The translations under genes were made by a program, and so were the position numbers. The notes beneath the pieces are model-generated. The model saw only the letters and a list, made by a program, of their open reading frames with translations, had not been told where the DNA came from and made no database searches. Below, piece after piece: positions 13,874 through 24,480 of a stretch of DNA of 64,000 nt (positions are counted from its first letter, which is position 1; each line of letters starts with the position of its first letter). The stretch is from Cenococcum geophilum 1.58 (lineage: Eukaryota > Ascomycota > Dothideomycetes > Gloniales > Gloniaceae), in contig KV748195.1 of NCBI GenBank assembly GCA_001692895.1, forward strand, positions 1,984,001 to 2,048,000, given 5' to 3'.

Positions 13874-14297
13874 TATAACGGAACCTTGTAGCAAGAACTA
13901 CGATAGGTTTATTAATGGGCTAGGTATATAGGAAATGCAAGTATAAAAGTTAACAACGTAATAATAACTGGTGGAGTGGTTACCTAATAAATTAACTCTA
14001 ATTGTATTCTAAGAATTACTATAAGGAAGAAACTATCTAGGTAGGGACTGAGGGTCCTTAAATACACAACCATACTCCTATGAAATCCTTCTTATACGTG
14101 ATGTACGTCTTATATATAAGGTATATAAGTTCCTCTTGTTCCTCTTGTTTAATACGTAGCATATTATGTGCTTTAGTTACCATTCCTCGTTATATAGTTC
14201 TATCGGCTCCATTCCGGACCGTGCCTAAATTAACTAACTAGCTTCTTTCGTCTCTTCTCTAAGTAGTCGTAACATCGTACTTAAAGCGTCCGTAACA
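13874..14297 (-). repeat. 5' LTR of element 2 (right end)
   Basis: 424 bp, from TATAACGGAACC to GTCCGTAACA, followed by the CCTTT target duplication. Confidence 0.93.
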
Positions 14298-15328
14298 CCT
14301 TTAATAAGCTTAAAAACGGCTAGTATTGGCTCCCCTATTTACCTATTTTAACCTAAAACAGCTCTTAATGCTAGAAACTAATACCTTAGATAGCGTAGTA
14401 GCTAGTATTTTTTTCTTAAAAGTAATCGGATAAAGAATAGAACCCTATTATATACTATTTAAAGACTATAATAGATACTAAGCTAAACTACTATATCTAT
14501 AATAAAGAAATGCTAGCTATTATTTTTAGCTTTTAGCACTAGCGTTTATAGCTAGAGGGGACCCCTAAGCCAATTAAGGTAGTTTTAGATTATAAGGCCT
14601 TAGAATACTTTATAATAACTAAGGCCCTTATAGCCTGGCAGGTATACTAAGCGGATATCCTATCTTAGTTTAACTTCTTAATTATATATAGACTAGGCGC
14701 TATAAACCGTATAAACGCTCTTATAAGGCGTAAATAAGACCTAAATAACTAGATAGCTATAAAGATCTTATTACGGACCTAAATGCTACTATAACTAGAA
14801 TACCTTAACCCCTAAATATAGGCAAAACTAAGTATAGACTCCCTAGGCACCGAGATATATCCTATTAACTCCTCTAAACTTAACCTTATTAATAAACTAT
14901 TATAGGCCAACTAAACAACCCCCTCTCTATAAAAGTACCGTAAAAAGGTAAAGAATATTACTAGCCTATAGTCCCTTAAAAACGGATTACTTAAGTACTA
15001 GGAACGGCTAGTAGTAGCTAAGGAATAGAACTAAAGGACCTAGCTTATTACTAAAGCTTATACCTAGGTCTCTACAGCCTACCTTAGAAAAAATAAAACC
15101 TATAAGATTATTAGCGACCGCTACTACTAGCCTAAAATAGTTATAGATATTAACTATTATATATAGAACTGCGACAGCTACTATAGATTTATAATCCTAT
15201 AAAATAAGACCCTAGGATTATTAGAACTACTTCTAATACTAAAACACCCCTAGTAGTATATCTTTATAGACTTTTATAAGCTACCTATAGACCGTAACGG
15301 ATATAATATAGTTATAATTCTAATTAAC

Positions 15329-15510
15329 TGTCACGGCACTGACCTGACGCATTGTTATAGCTATATATATACATGAGCACGGACCTAACCCCTGAGCGAC
15401 GTATATATATACCACCTTACCTCCTATATAGATCCTCACACGATATCGTTTATCAATTATACACAGTCACCTCGTACCTCGTACCTTGACAGTCGGCACG
15501 TACTGTGACA
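15329..15510 (+). repeat. Solo LTR inside the integrase region of element 1
   Basis: 182 bp from TGTCACGGCACTGACC to CGTACTGTGACA, flanked by the direct repeat TTAAC (15324-15328 and 15511-15515). Removing it plus one repeat restores the integrase reading frame. CpA and TpG are still common inside it, so it arrived after most RIP of its host. A second copy of the family lies at 63121-63307. Confidence 0.9.
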
Positions 15511-16603
15511 TTAACTGCTTTAGTAAGCGCCTGTTTTTAATCCTATATTATAAGAATATTAATACTAAAGAAGCGGCCTAACTATATATCTACTACGTTT
15601 ACTAAATCTACGGACTACTAAATACTATTATATCCGATTACAGGCCGTAATTTTTATTAGCTTTCTAGAATAAGTTTACCTAAATTTTAGGCATTAAGCT
15701 AAAGCTTTTTATAGCATACTACCCCTAGATAAATAGTTAGACGGAAATTATAAATTAATACTTAGATTAGAGACTTTAGTCCTTTATTAACTACTTTTAA
15801 AATAACTGGGCTAAACTATTACCCTAATAGACTATACCTAAGCAACCCTACCCTATAACTCCATAGGATTTACTCCTATTTAACTAAAAATAGGCTACTT
15901 ACCCCGTATAAGCTTTAACTAGAAAAAACTAAAAGGACCCTAAACTATATACGAAAAACTATCTTATAAGGAAGTATGGCAGTACGCTAAGCGCTTAGAA
16001 GAAGCCTAGACGGTAGCCTATATAAATCTAGAAAAGGCCTAGAAATTAATATAATAGTAGGCGAATAAGCATAGGTAAGAGCTTAACTTTACTATAGGAG
16101 ATATAGTCTAGGTTATAATTAAGAACTAAAAAACGGAACGACCTAGCTATAAGCCAGACTATTAAATAGTAGGACCGTATAAGGTTCTTAAGAAAATAGG
16201 CAACTCGTATAAAGTAAAGCTCCTAGATTTAATTAAGGTTTATCCTATTTTCTCTCTAGATAAACTATAAAAAGCTATAAATAACCTATTACCTAGATAA
16301 AAGAATAAACCTCCCCTACTAATCTAAGTTAATAGTAATAAATAGGAAATTAAAAAAATACTAGCCTATAAGCTTATAAGGGGAATATTAAAATATTATA
16401 TTAGTTAGAAAGGGTATAATATAGACCCTACTTAGTACCCTATATAGAACTTTATAGGTAGTCCCTATAAGCTTTAGAAGTTCTATAGCCGTTACCCTAA
16501 TAAACCCGGGCCCTTAAAGTACTTTAACGAGTAAATAAAGTGCTAAAATAGCGAAGATAATAAGCTACCTATTAAGTATAAAGATATTTAGAGGGGGAGG
16601 TAA

Positions 16604-16826
16604 TATTACGGCGCTAGTAGATTATAGCAGATAATCGCAGATAGTTTTAGATAGTTTTAAATAATTGCCGTTACGTAACTAGAGGATTATATATAACGTT
16701 AAGTAGCGCCACCCTTTGTCTTCTTTCCTTTCTTTAGCTTTAGATCCTTATTTATAGACTACCAATTATATAGGCTTGCGTGTCCCTCTTGCTATACTTA
16801 TGCCTTAATTAACTAAGTTACTAACA
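16604..16826 (+). repeat. 3' LTR of element 1
   Basis: 223 bp from TATTACGGCGC to ACTAACA, preceded by a GAGGGGGAGG polypurine tract. Confidence 0.9.
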
Positions 16827-16831
16827 CCTTT

Positions 16832-18250
16832 AGAGATAGAAAAGAATGCAGAGATAGGAAGAGATTACGGTTTTTACCAATTTAGAGAGATTCTCTCTAT
16901 TTCCCAGGTTTAAACTAGCTGCTAAACTCTAGAGACTAGAGATAGTAGCTATATTTTTGGCTATAGTAAGTGTCTTATAGTAGAGTTTTTAAAATTAGAA
17001 CTAGAGCTAGAGCTAGCTACTAGTTCGTCCTTTTTATTATTCACTTCTATATAGACCTTCTTAATTGCGTAGTTTTCCTTAAATTTTAGGATCCTTAATG
17101 CGTAGCTATTGTAAAGCTTTTTTAATTTAATTCTAAGAGGAGGAATAGAGGCCTCTATCTCTATAGCTTAGCTAGGAGATTCTCTAAACGCCCCTAAAAC
17201 TAGTTTTAGGGTCTTATTTTATAGAGATTAGTACCTAGCTAGTAGGTAGTCTCTAGGTTTACTTTTCTACTAGCATTATATTCCGTGGTCTGCTATAATA
17301 GTAACGTAAGCTATATAGAGCTGTTGTAGAGTTTATAGAGATAGACCTCTTTATATATTACCTAGTTTTCTAATTAAATAGAAGGCTGCTTTTGCTTTAG
17401 ATATTCTTATTTCTACGTATTATTTAAACATAAGCTTAGAGTTTAGAAATACTCCTAGGTACCTAACTAGAGGTTTAAGGGATATTTCTATATCTCCTAG
17501 TTTTAGCCCATTTTTTATATAGTAGTTTGTTTACTATAGAAGTGTATAAGCTCTGTTTTACTAATATTAAAACTAATAGTAGCTTTCTTAGCTTTAGAGG
17601 TCCGTTCTAGCACTATTTCCTCTAGCTTTTTGTAATTAGATTTAGCTAAATTTAAGGTAACTATAATTGCAAAATCGTCTATATAGCTAAGGAAATAGGC
17701 TCTTTCTCTCTCTAGGCTGCAAATATTACGTAGATATTATAGAAATAAAATAGGAGATATCGGCGAACCCTATAGTATCCCTGTTTCCAATTCTACTTTT
17801 TCTTATATTTACCTATTAAAGGAAAGCTGTAGCTTTCTACTGCTAGGGAAGGTAGCTATTTATTAGGTAAACGCTATAGATAGTCCTAGTTCTTTATAGA
17901 TAAATAAAAGCTAGTTTATAAAAATATAGTTAAAGGCCCCCTTTACGTCTAGGAATAATATAATAGCTATCCTTTATTTAGCTTTTTTCCTATTATTTTT
18001 AGATTGGATATTATTTAGAAGTAGTAGGACTACGTCTATTACGGACTGCTGTCTTTATCCTCCTAGTTATAAATCTTAAAATAAGCCAGTAGTGATAGCT
18101 AGCTAGATATCCTAATCTAGTAGTAAAGATCTTCTCTAGAATCTTTCCTAAGCAGTTTAATAAGGAGACTGGTCTATAGGACTTTAGTAAAAAAAATAGT
18201 CCTACTTATTTGCTTTAGGAAGAATAACCCCTTAAGCTTCTCTCTAGACT
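16832..18250 (-). mobile_element. LINE segment with reverse transcriptase
   Basis: On the minus strand at about 17780-17640 the LINE RT active site is clear: a GSPISPILFL segment (the PQGSP block), then YLRNICSL, then SYIDDFAIIVTLNLAK with the catalytic Asp pair intact. The remainder (17630-16832) is the RT thumb and connection with many RIP stops. The segment is bounded by element 1 on the left and element 3 on the right and joins 2929 and 26968 when both are removed. Confidence 0.85.
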
Positions 18251-18255
18251 TTTAG

Positions 18256-18442
18256 TATTACGGCACTAACCTAACATATACTGTTTTATACTGTCTTATA
18301 CTATTTCCTACTATTAGCTAGCCTACTACTAATAACTTGGCGGCCGGCCCTACTATTTATATATAATACCCCCTTTCTACCTTCTTTCCCTCCTTATACT
18401 ATAATGTAGTTATTTAGTCTACTTTATTATAGCACTATAATA
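18256..18442 (+). repeat. 5' LTR of element 3
   Basis: 187 bp from TATTACGGCACTAACC to AGCACTATAATA. Confidence 0.92.
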
Positions 18443-21400
18443 GTTTATAGTATCTCTAATTTACGCCCTATTACGATTACTAATTCCCTATACCCTAGCT
18501 AATTAATCTCCGCCCTAGAGCAATTGCGACCTACACGTGCATTTACTAAAACTAATATATCCCTAGCATAATCTTAGAACGATTCTTAGTTTTTACCTAG
18601 CGCCTAAATAGGCGACACTAATAACACTAAAATGGCCGAAACTTAGAACCCCCGTAATGTTTTCGCAGACCTCTTTATAGAGATATACCCTAATATCGCG
18701 TAGATAATCCGCCACTCCCTACTATACCCTAAGACCTTTAAGCCTAGCAAAGCTTACCTCACCCTTATTAACTATATTAACGAGTTCCTTAATAACATTA
18801 AAGTAGGACTATAGTATATATATAATATAAACACCGTCAATAAGAAAGCTAATAAAAACCTTAGTACCCTTATTACTTCCTAGATAGGAACTATTAACTC
18901 TTAGGCAGAGACTATTGCTATTCTAAAACAATTAACCCCTATAACAACGGTAGTAACCTAGTTAAAAAAAACGGAGATCTAAAAACCCGCTAATATTTAG
19001 CGAAAAAGGCACCCTACTAGAATAATAAGCTAATTTTAAGACCTAGCATATTAAGATTAAGGGAGTCTTTAACTAGGACTAGGACTACTTTAATACAGTT
19101 TAGTCCTAGATCCTTTATATCTNNNANATACTAGAGAATAAGGCCTATAAGTTTATTAAGTAGGGCCTAGAGCTTATATATAAGAACCTAAACAATATAT
19201 CTACGTGGAAATAGCCCGCTAAGAAAGATATACTTAAAGACCTTACTACCTACTATAAAGTCCTTAATATAACCTAGGTCGTAAAGAATAAGCTTAACTA
19301 TTTCCCCTAGGGTAAGCGTAATTACTAGTCCTAGAAGGAAGAGCTTAATAAGTTAATAGTCCGCGCTAAAAAGATAGATAAATAGAAGGTAAACCTACTC
19401 TAAAAGTTTATCTCTTTAAAGATAGAAGAGCTAGTACTTGGACTTACCTATAAAATTAATAACAGTAACTATATAAGTTAGAGTAAGTAAATAGATATAT
19501 TCGCTAAAAACCTCGCAAACTATGCATACTAAGCCAACCTTAAAAAGAACGCTAACTACTACCTACTTGCCTAAGCCCCTGCCCCTATATTAACCCTAAC
19601 CCTAGTAGTAACTAGAGAACCTATAGACCTTAATAGAATCTTAAATACGGAGTATAAGCGCCGCGTTAATAATAGACTATACCTTACCTATAGCCTGCCC
19701 GACCACTAAAAGGACGCCTATAACTTTACTAAGATAGTAAACCTAGTTCTAATACTACCTTATTAAATAATATAAACTAATAACCATAGACGCGGCAACT
19801 GTAGAGTCTATTATAAACGCGGTAACCGCGGAGCCTATTATAGCCGCGGTAGATAACCCCCCCCCCTTTAACCCTATAGCTTAGTTACTCTAAACTATAC
19901 CCTATATAGGAGCCTAACCTATTAATAACGCCTAGTATTAGCGACTCCGCGCTAGCGAATATAAACACGGCCACATTATTAGTAAGGTATTATCTTTTTA
20001 TATCCCAACTAAGACTAAGACCAATACCACTAGACCGCCCTATTAAGACAGCTCTATACCCTAGTTATTAAAAGGCAAACCCTTAAACTAAATCGCGTTT
20101 AAGGGTCTAAACGATATAAGGAGGAAGATAAGAAGATTAGGTCCCTATTACTAGATTAATCAATCCTTTCTATTAGTAAGCTACTACTTAATCTTAAATT
20201 AGTAAATAGTAATAAGAAATTAATCCTTATTACTTAACCTATACCCCTAAGTTTATATTAAGATAGTAAGCCTAATAAACTCCAGTAGTACTATAATAGC
20301 ATTTACTATTATAGAGTCTATTATAAGAAAGTATAACGTTATAATTAAGAAGCTGCTAGCACCTAGGCCACTATACCTTATAAATAGCATTCTAACTTCA
20401 CTTATTATGGACTACTTTACCACCTAAATGTTAATTGGCCTCCATACTAAAACCATGCTCTTTTTTATTACTAAACTCTCGCCTTACCCTAATTATCCTA
20501 GGTATACCTTAGCTTTAAAAGCACGAGCCCTGTCCTAGCTTTAAGAAACTTAAAATCCGCTTTAACTTAGACCACTACTCTAGGCACTACCTCCTATAGG
20601 GGATAACTAACGGTAGCAGGGACGCCCTATATAGATACTTAGCACTACTAAGCCTAGTGCCTAGGACTATATATAAAGCCCTAATAGTAAAAGACGTTCC
20701 TAATAAAGGGGAGCCTATATAGCTGCAAAGCAATAAGATAGTAGAAGACTGGACTACCCTAGTACTTAAGACTAAAACGATAGGCTAGCTAGCCCTACTA
20801 AGACTAAGAAAAAAGGTCCGCTTTACACCGCTACTATTAAGAATCTAACCCTAACCTAAGCACTATTTAAACCCTAGCTGCCTAGCCTAATACCTAGAAC
20901 TAAGCTATATACCATATACGCACACTATAGCTCGCGTTATAGTAAGGACTAGCTATAAAACCACTAAGACCCAGATAATAGAAACCGCGTTACTATAACG
21001 CCTAACCTTATACCTATCTCCCGCGTGTACTATATTGGGCCACTACCTCGTTTCTGCCCCCCTAGGCTAATTAAGTTATATTAGCCTAGCTATAATACCG
21101 GAGAACTAGATACGCCCTAACCTAGACAATATTAAATATACTTATGCTATTAATTTCACCTAGTTCTATAAATAAAAAGACGTAGAGATAATAAGGATCT
21201 ATATAGCGGAGTTAGTAAAACTAGTTAAATAAGATAAGTACTAACAGCTGCTTAAAGAGCTGCCTATAGGCCTAATAGAAGTACTAAACCTATTAAAAAG
21301 GTCTTTCCGCCGGCTAGTATAAGGCGACTATATAATAAAGGAAGCCTATAAAGTGTTCCCCCCCTATTTCTATAACTTTCTTAAGATAAATCTAAAAACT

Positions 21401-22656
21401 AAGCCCGAGCTTTTACGTTGGAAGATAGTTAATACTAATATTAAAAAATTCCTAAAAGGTAAACCAGGATTAACCCGCGAAGATATTCTATAACGCCTAC
21501 TAAAGGAGTTTTATAAACATATTAAGCACTTCTTCCCTAAAAATATAGATAAGCTGCCCCCTTACTAACTATAGGACTATAAAATTAAGATTATTCCCGG
21601 AAACTAGGCCCTATATTATAAAAATAGACTACTCTTACCTGCTAAACTTAGGTGTATAAAGAAGTGGATTAATAAGATACTAAATAAGGGTTTTATCCGC
21701 GAATTAACCTTACTAGCTACTATACTACTCCTCCTCGCTATTAAGCCTAGCGGCAGTATACGAATCTATTATAACTACTAAGGCCTAAATATAGTTATTA
21801 TTAAGAATTAGTACCTACTGCTATTAATCCGCGAGATACTTAACGCACTTTATAGTGCTAAATACTTTACTAAACTTAATATAATTGTTGCGTTTAACTA
21901 GATCTGGATTATAAAGGGCTATAAGTGGCTTATAGCATTTATTACCCAGTTTAGACTCTATAAAATACTAGTTATACTATTTAGCCTCTATAACGCACCC
22001 GCTATATTCTAAAACTATATTAACTATATTTTATATAACGCCCTTAATAACTACTACACTGCCTACCTTAACAACGTCCTTATCTTTTTAAAACACGCGC
22101 TAAGTATACTAAGTATATAAATAAAGTTATCGAAAAACTCGGTAATACTAGACTTTAGATTAATATTAATAAGTCTAAGTTCTACTCTACTAAAACAAAA
22201 TACCTTAGCTTAATTATCTTAACTAATAGCATAACTATAGACCCTAAGAAAGTATAGGCCTTATAGGAATAGAAGGACCCGACATTAATTAAAGAACTAT
22301 AATAATTTCTCGGCTTTGCGAACTTCTACTAATAATTTATCTAAGGCTATTTTACTATTACTATACCTATAATAAAACTCCTAAAGAAGGATATTAGATA
22401 GCTATAGGGACTAAAATAAGCTAAATCGTTTAAGACCCTTAAGGGAGCCTTTACTTTAGCACTAATACTAGTATACTATAACTATATAAAGAAAATAGTA
22501 GTAAAGATAGATGTATTAGATTAGGCTTTTAGCAGAGTCATTTCCTAATATAATAATAACGGTAAATTAAAACCGGTTACATTCTTCTCCGTAAAGCACT
22601 TTATACTAGAGTATAACTACAAGATCTATAATAAAGAACTTTTAGCTATTATTAAG

Positions 22657-22831
22657 TGTCGGAACACATGACCTAAGGCTAATATCACGTAATGTCGTAA
22701 TCGTAGTCTTGTTAGGTTGTATGATGGTTGTCTTTTAATTATACATAAAGAGGTGCAATTTAAGGGGTTTCTTAAGCTCGCTTAGCTCACGTGATTACGA
22801 CCATAAATTCCTATTCGAACTCGTTCAGACA
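22657..22831. repeat. Left LTR of element 4
   Basis: 175 bp from TGTCGGAACACATGACC to GTTCAGACA. Nearly identical to the right copy. Confidence 0.92.
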
Positions 22832-22949
22832 CTGGCGGTACTTGAAAAATGAAACTACTAGTATAAAAAGATAGTAAAAAGAGACACTATTAAACGTCGT
22901 ACGTTCCTAACGTTTTACCTATTCCCTATTGTTTACCACTAAGATTAAT

Positions 22950-23815
22950 TTTGAGCTTTAACTTAAGCTAGGAAAAGGGCTTGACGAGCTTGCTCTTGCT
23001 GTTGAATCTCTTCTTAACGTTGAGCTTCGATTTGAGCCTGATAAGCTTGTTGTTGAACTTCTTCTAGACGTCGAGCTTTGAGCTAAGCTTGGCGAGCCTG
23101 GCGAGCTTGCTCTTATGCTTCCTTTTGCCATTTACCTTCTATCTACTCTGTAAGTACGCTTATAAGAGAGTGACGTTGATCGGTTGGTCGAATTTGAAAT
23201 CCTTGGCAAATTGGAAAGTTATATAGCGTCCCTTATAATTTGAATGGTTCTTTCATTAGAAACGAAGGTAGGCATAATAGCAGGTTGCGGAGGTTCGTAC
23301 GAGTTTGGCTGTCGTGGCTCCTTGGCTTTAGTTAACGAAGAGGGTGAAGCTAGCGGAGCTTCCGCGGATAGAGCTTGCGCGGACTGAGCTTGCACGGGCG
23401 GAGCTTGTATAGACGGAGGTTGCGCGGACGGAGGTTGCGCAGACGGAACTTGAGCAGACAGAGCTTGCGCAGACGTAGCTTGCGCGGACGTAGCTTGTAT
23501 AGGCGGAGGTTGTGCAGGCGGAGCTTGTATGGACGGAGCTTGCGGGGACGGAGCTTGTATAGACAGAGCTTGGGGTGGAGCTTGTGTAGACGGAGCTTGA
23601 GCAAACGGAGTAGGGAGGTTGGGTAGAGGATCGTCCTTCGAGGCTTGCGGGCCTATTACATTATCGTCTTAAGAGTTGAGCTTCTCTTGGTCGTTTGTTT
23701 GGTCTTAATTTCCGCTGGAGTCTACCTGTCGATTTCCAGAGTCCACCTATGTCTCGTCCTCATCTGACGTCTTAATAGTCTCTTCCTTTAACGTCTTATC
23801 CAGCTCTTCCTTTGA
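22950..23815 (-). pseudogene. Gag-like reading frame of element 4
   Basis: Read on the minus strand from about 23815. An acidic segment (TSKEELDKTLKEETIKTSDE) is followed by a Pro/Ser/Gln/Ala tract of five-residue repeats (23604-23375), then a globular part (MPTFVSNERTIQIIRDAI near 23265, and NFPICQGFQIRPTDQRHSLI near 23220 after a frame change), then a Gln/Ala/Glu-rich coiled coil (LEEVQQQAYQAQIEAQR) to about 22970. A few TAG/TAA codons at Gln positions and one frame change interrupt it. Disordered, globular and coiled-coil order resembles gag proteins of non-autonomous elements. There is no zinc knuckle. Confidence 0.55.
23375..23604 (-). repeat. 15-bp tandem repeat encoding a PSxQA-type pentapeptide
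   Basis: About 15 degenerate copies of a 15-bp unit (plus strand CGGAGCTTGTATAGA). The minus-strand frame gives Ala-Pro-Ser-x-Gln repeats. The length is a multiple of three, so the frame is kept, consistent with coding. Open frames in the other phases here are shadows of the repeat. Confidence 0.85.
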
Positions 23816-23825
23816 CGTTGTATAT

Positions 23826-24050
23826 GGCAGGCTAGTAGGGCCGTCGATTGACTGTATAGTAGGCTAGCAGGGCCGTCGATTGACTGTATGGTAGGCTGGC
23901 AGGGCCGTCGATTGACTGTATGGTAGGCTGGTAGGGCCGTCGATTGACTGTATGGTAGGCTGGCAGGGCCGTCGATTAACTGTATAGTAGGCTGGCAGGG
24001 CCGTCGATTGAGGTATAGTAGGCTGGTAGGGCCGTCGATTGATAAAAGCC
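23826..24050. repeat. 32-bp minisatellite, seven copies
   Basis: Seven copies contain GGGCCGTCGATT, starting at 23838, 23870, 23902, 23934, 23966, 23998 and about 24028. Spacing is 32 bp except the last, which is 30. Since 32 is not a multiple of three, the apparent minus-strand frame cycles through three phases and is unlikely to be coding. Confidence 0.92.
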
Positions 24051-24087
24051 TAGCTGGTAGTGTTCCTGACACCAGAATCGATCAGTT

Positions 24088-24241
24088 CGCTGCCGTACGC
24101 TCTAAAGATCGACAGGAAGGTAGTAATAGTAAAAAGAGAGCTGCCGAACGCTCTGCCTTTTCACTACTCTTTACGACAAAGCAAGTAGCTGGCTGCCGAA
24201 CGTCATACAACTTGCTTAATCCACAAGACTGCCGAACGTCT
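24088..24241. repeat. Spaced CTGCCGAACG motifs
   Basis: CTGCCGTACG at 24090 and CTGCCGAACG at 24141, 24193 and 24229, in otherwise different sequence between the minisatellite and the right LTR. Function unknown; could be a decayed repeat or binding sites in the untranslated leader. Confidence 0.5.
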
Positions 24242-24305
24242 TCTTGAATTGTAATCGCAGAATGCCCTAGGTTAAGTGCTTAATCTATGCGCATTCATTG
24301 ATTAA

Positions 24306-24480
24306 TGTCGGAACACATGACCTAAGGCTAATATCACGTAATGTCGTAATCGTAGTCTTGTTAGGTTGTATGATGGTTGTCTTTTAATTATACATGAAGA
24401 GGTGCAATTTAAGGGGTTTCTTAAGCTCGCTTAGCTCACGTGATTGCGACCATAAATTCCTATTCGAACTCGTTCAGACA
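24306..24480. repeat. Right LTR of element 4
   Basis: 175 bp from TGTCGGAACACATGACC to GTTCAGACA, followed by TTAAG. Confidence 0.92.

Larger units (their letters stand above)
6349..14297 (-). mobile_element. Ty3/gypsy chromovirus, element 2, nested in element 1
   Basis: 7949 bp with two 424 bp LTRs and the target duplication CCTTT (6344-6348 and 14298-14302). Removing element and duplication restores the element 1 reading frame through the RT/RNase H junction. Coding is on the minus strand: gag about 13850-11900, protease about 10770-10730, RT about 10200-9600, RNase H about 9450-8950, integrase about 8700-7900, chromodomain about 7600-7530. The pyrimidine run at 6773-6790 is the minus-strand polypurine tract next to the 3' LTR (left end). 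Confidence 0.93.
3390..16560 (+). pseudogene. gag-pol of element 1 (RIP-inactivated, interrupted)
   Basis: The RT active-site line reads FYTAYLNNI at about 5969-5995; the family has YLDD, and both Asp codons have mutated to Asn. RNase H begins after element 2 with an LETNTLDSV segment near 14370. The integrase core is split by the solo LTR after a VIILIN segment and resumes at 15516. The chromodomain carries a SWKGY-like segment near 16410. Gln and Trp codons throughout are TAA/TAG. Confidence 0.85.
2930..16826 (+). mobile_element. Ty3/gypsy chromovirus, element 1, with nested insertions
   Basis: LTRs at both ends are flanked by the 5-bp target duplication CCTTT (2925-2929 and 16827-16831). 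The internal order is that of chromoviruses: gag about 3390-4370, CCHC-like knuckle about 4373-4425, protease about 4600, RT 5550-6348, then after the nested element RNase H 14303-14700, integrase 14900-16000 and a chromodomain about 16340-16490. A polypurine tract (GAGGGGGAGG) precedes the 3' LTR. Element 2 interrupts RT at 6349, and a solo LTR interrupts the integrase core at 15329. All frames are full of RIP stops, so the element is dead. Confidence 0.92.
22657..24480. mobile_element. Short non-autonomous LTR retrotransposon (TRIM/LARD type), element 4
   Basis: 1824 bp with two 175 bp LTRs, flanked by the direct repeat TTAAG (22652-22656 and 24481-24485). The interior lacks RT, integrase and protease. 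It carries a gag-like frame on the minus strand, a 15-bp coding repeat and a 32-bp minisatellite. The LTRs differ at about two sites, both G in the right copy and A in the left, so the insertion is young. Orientation is uncertain: TGGCGG one base after the left LTR could be a primer-binding site for the plus strand, but the gag-like frame is on the minus strand. Confidence 0.88.

Noticed and set aside
23350-23626. Arg/Leu-rich open frames on both strands
   Set aside because: Off-phase shadows of the 15-bp repeat.
23826-24050. CRISPR-like array
   Set aside because: Repeats are contiguous 32-mers without unique spacers, in a eukaryotic retroelement.
23788-24072. 94-codon minus-strand open frame with repeats
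   Set aside because: The 32-bp period rotates the frame, so the peptide repeat is an artefact.
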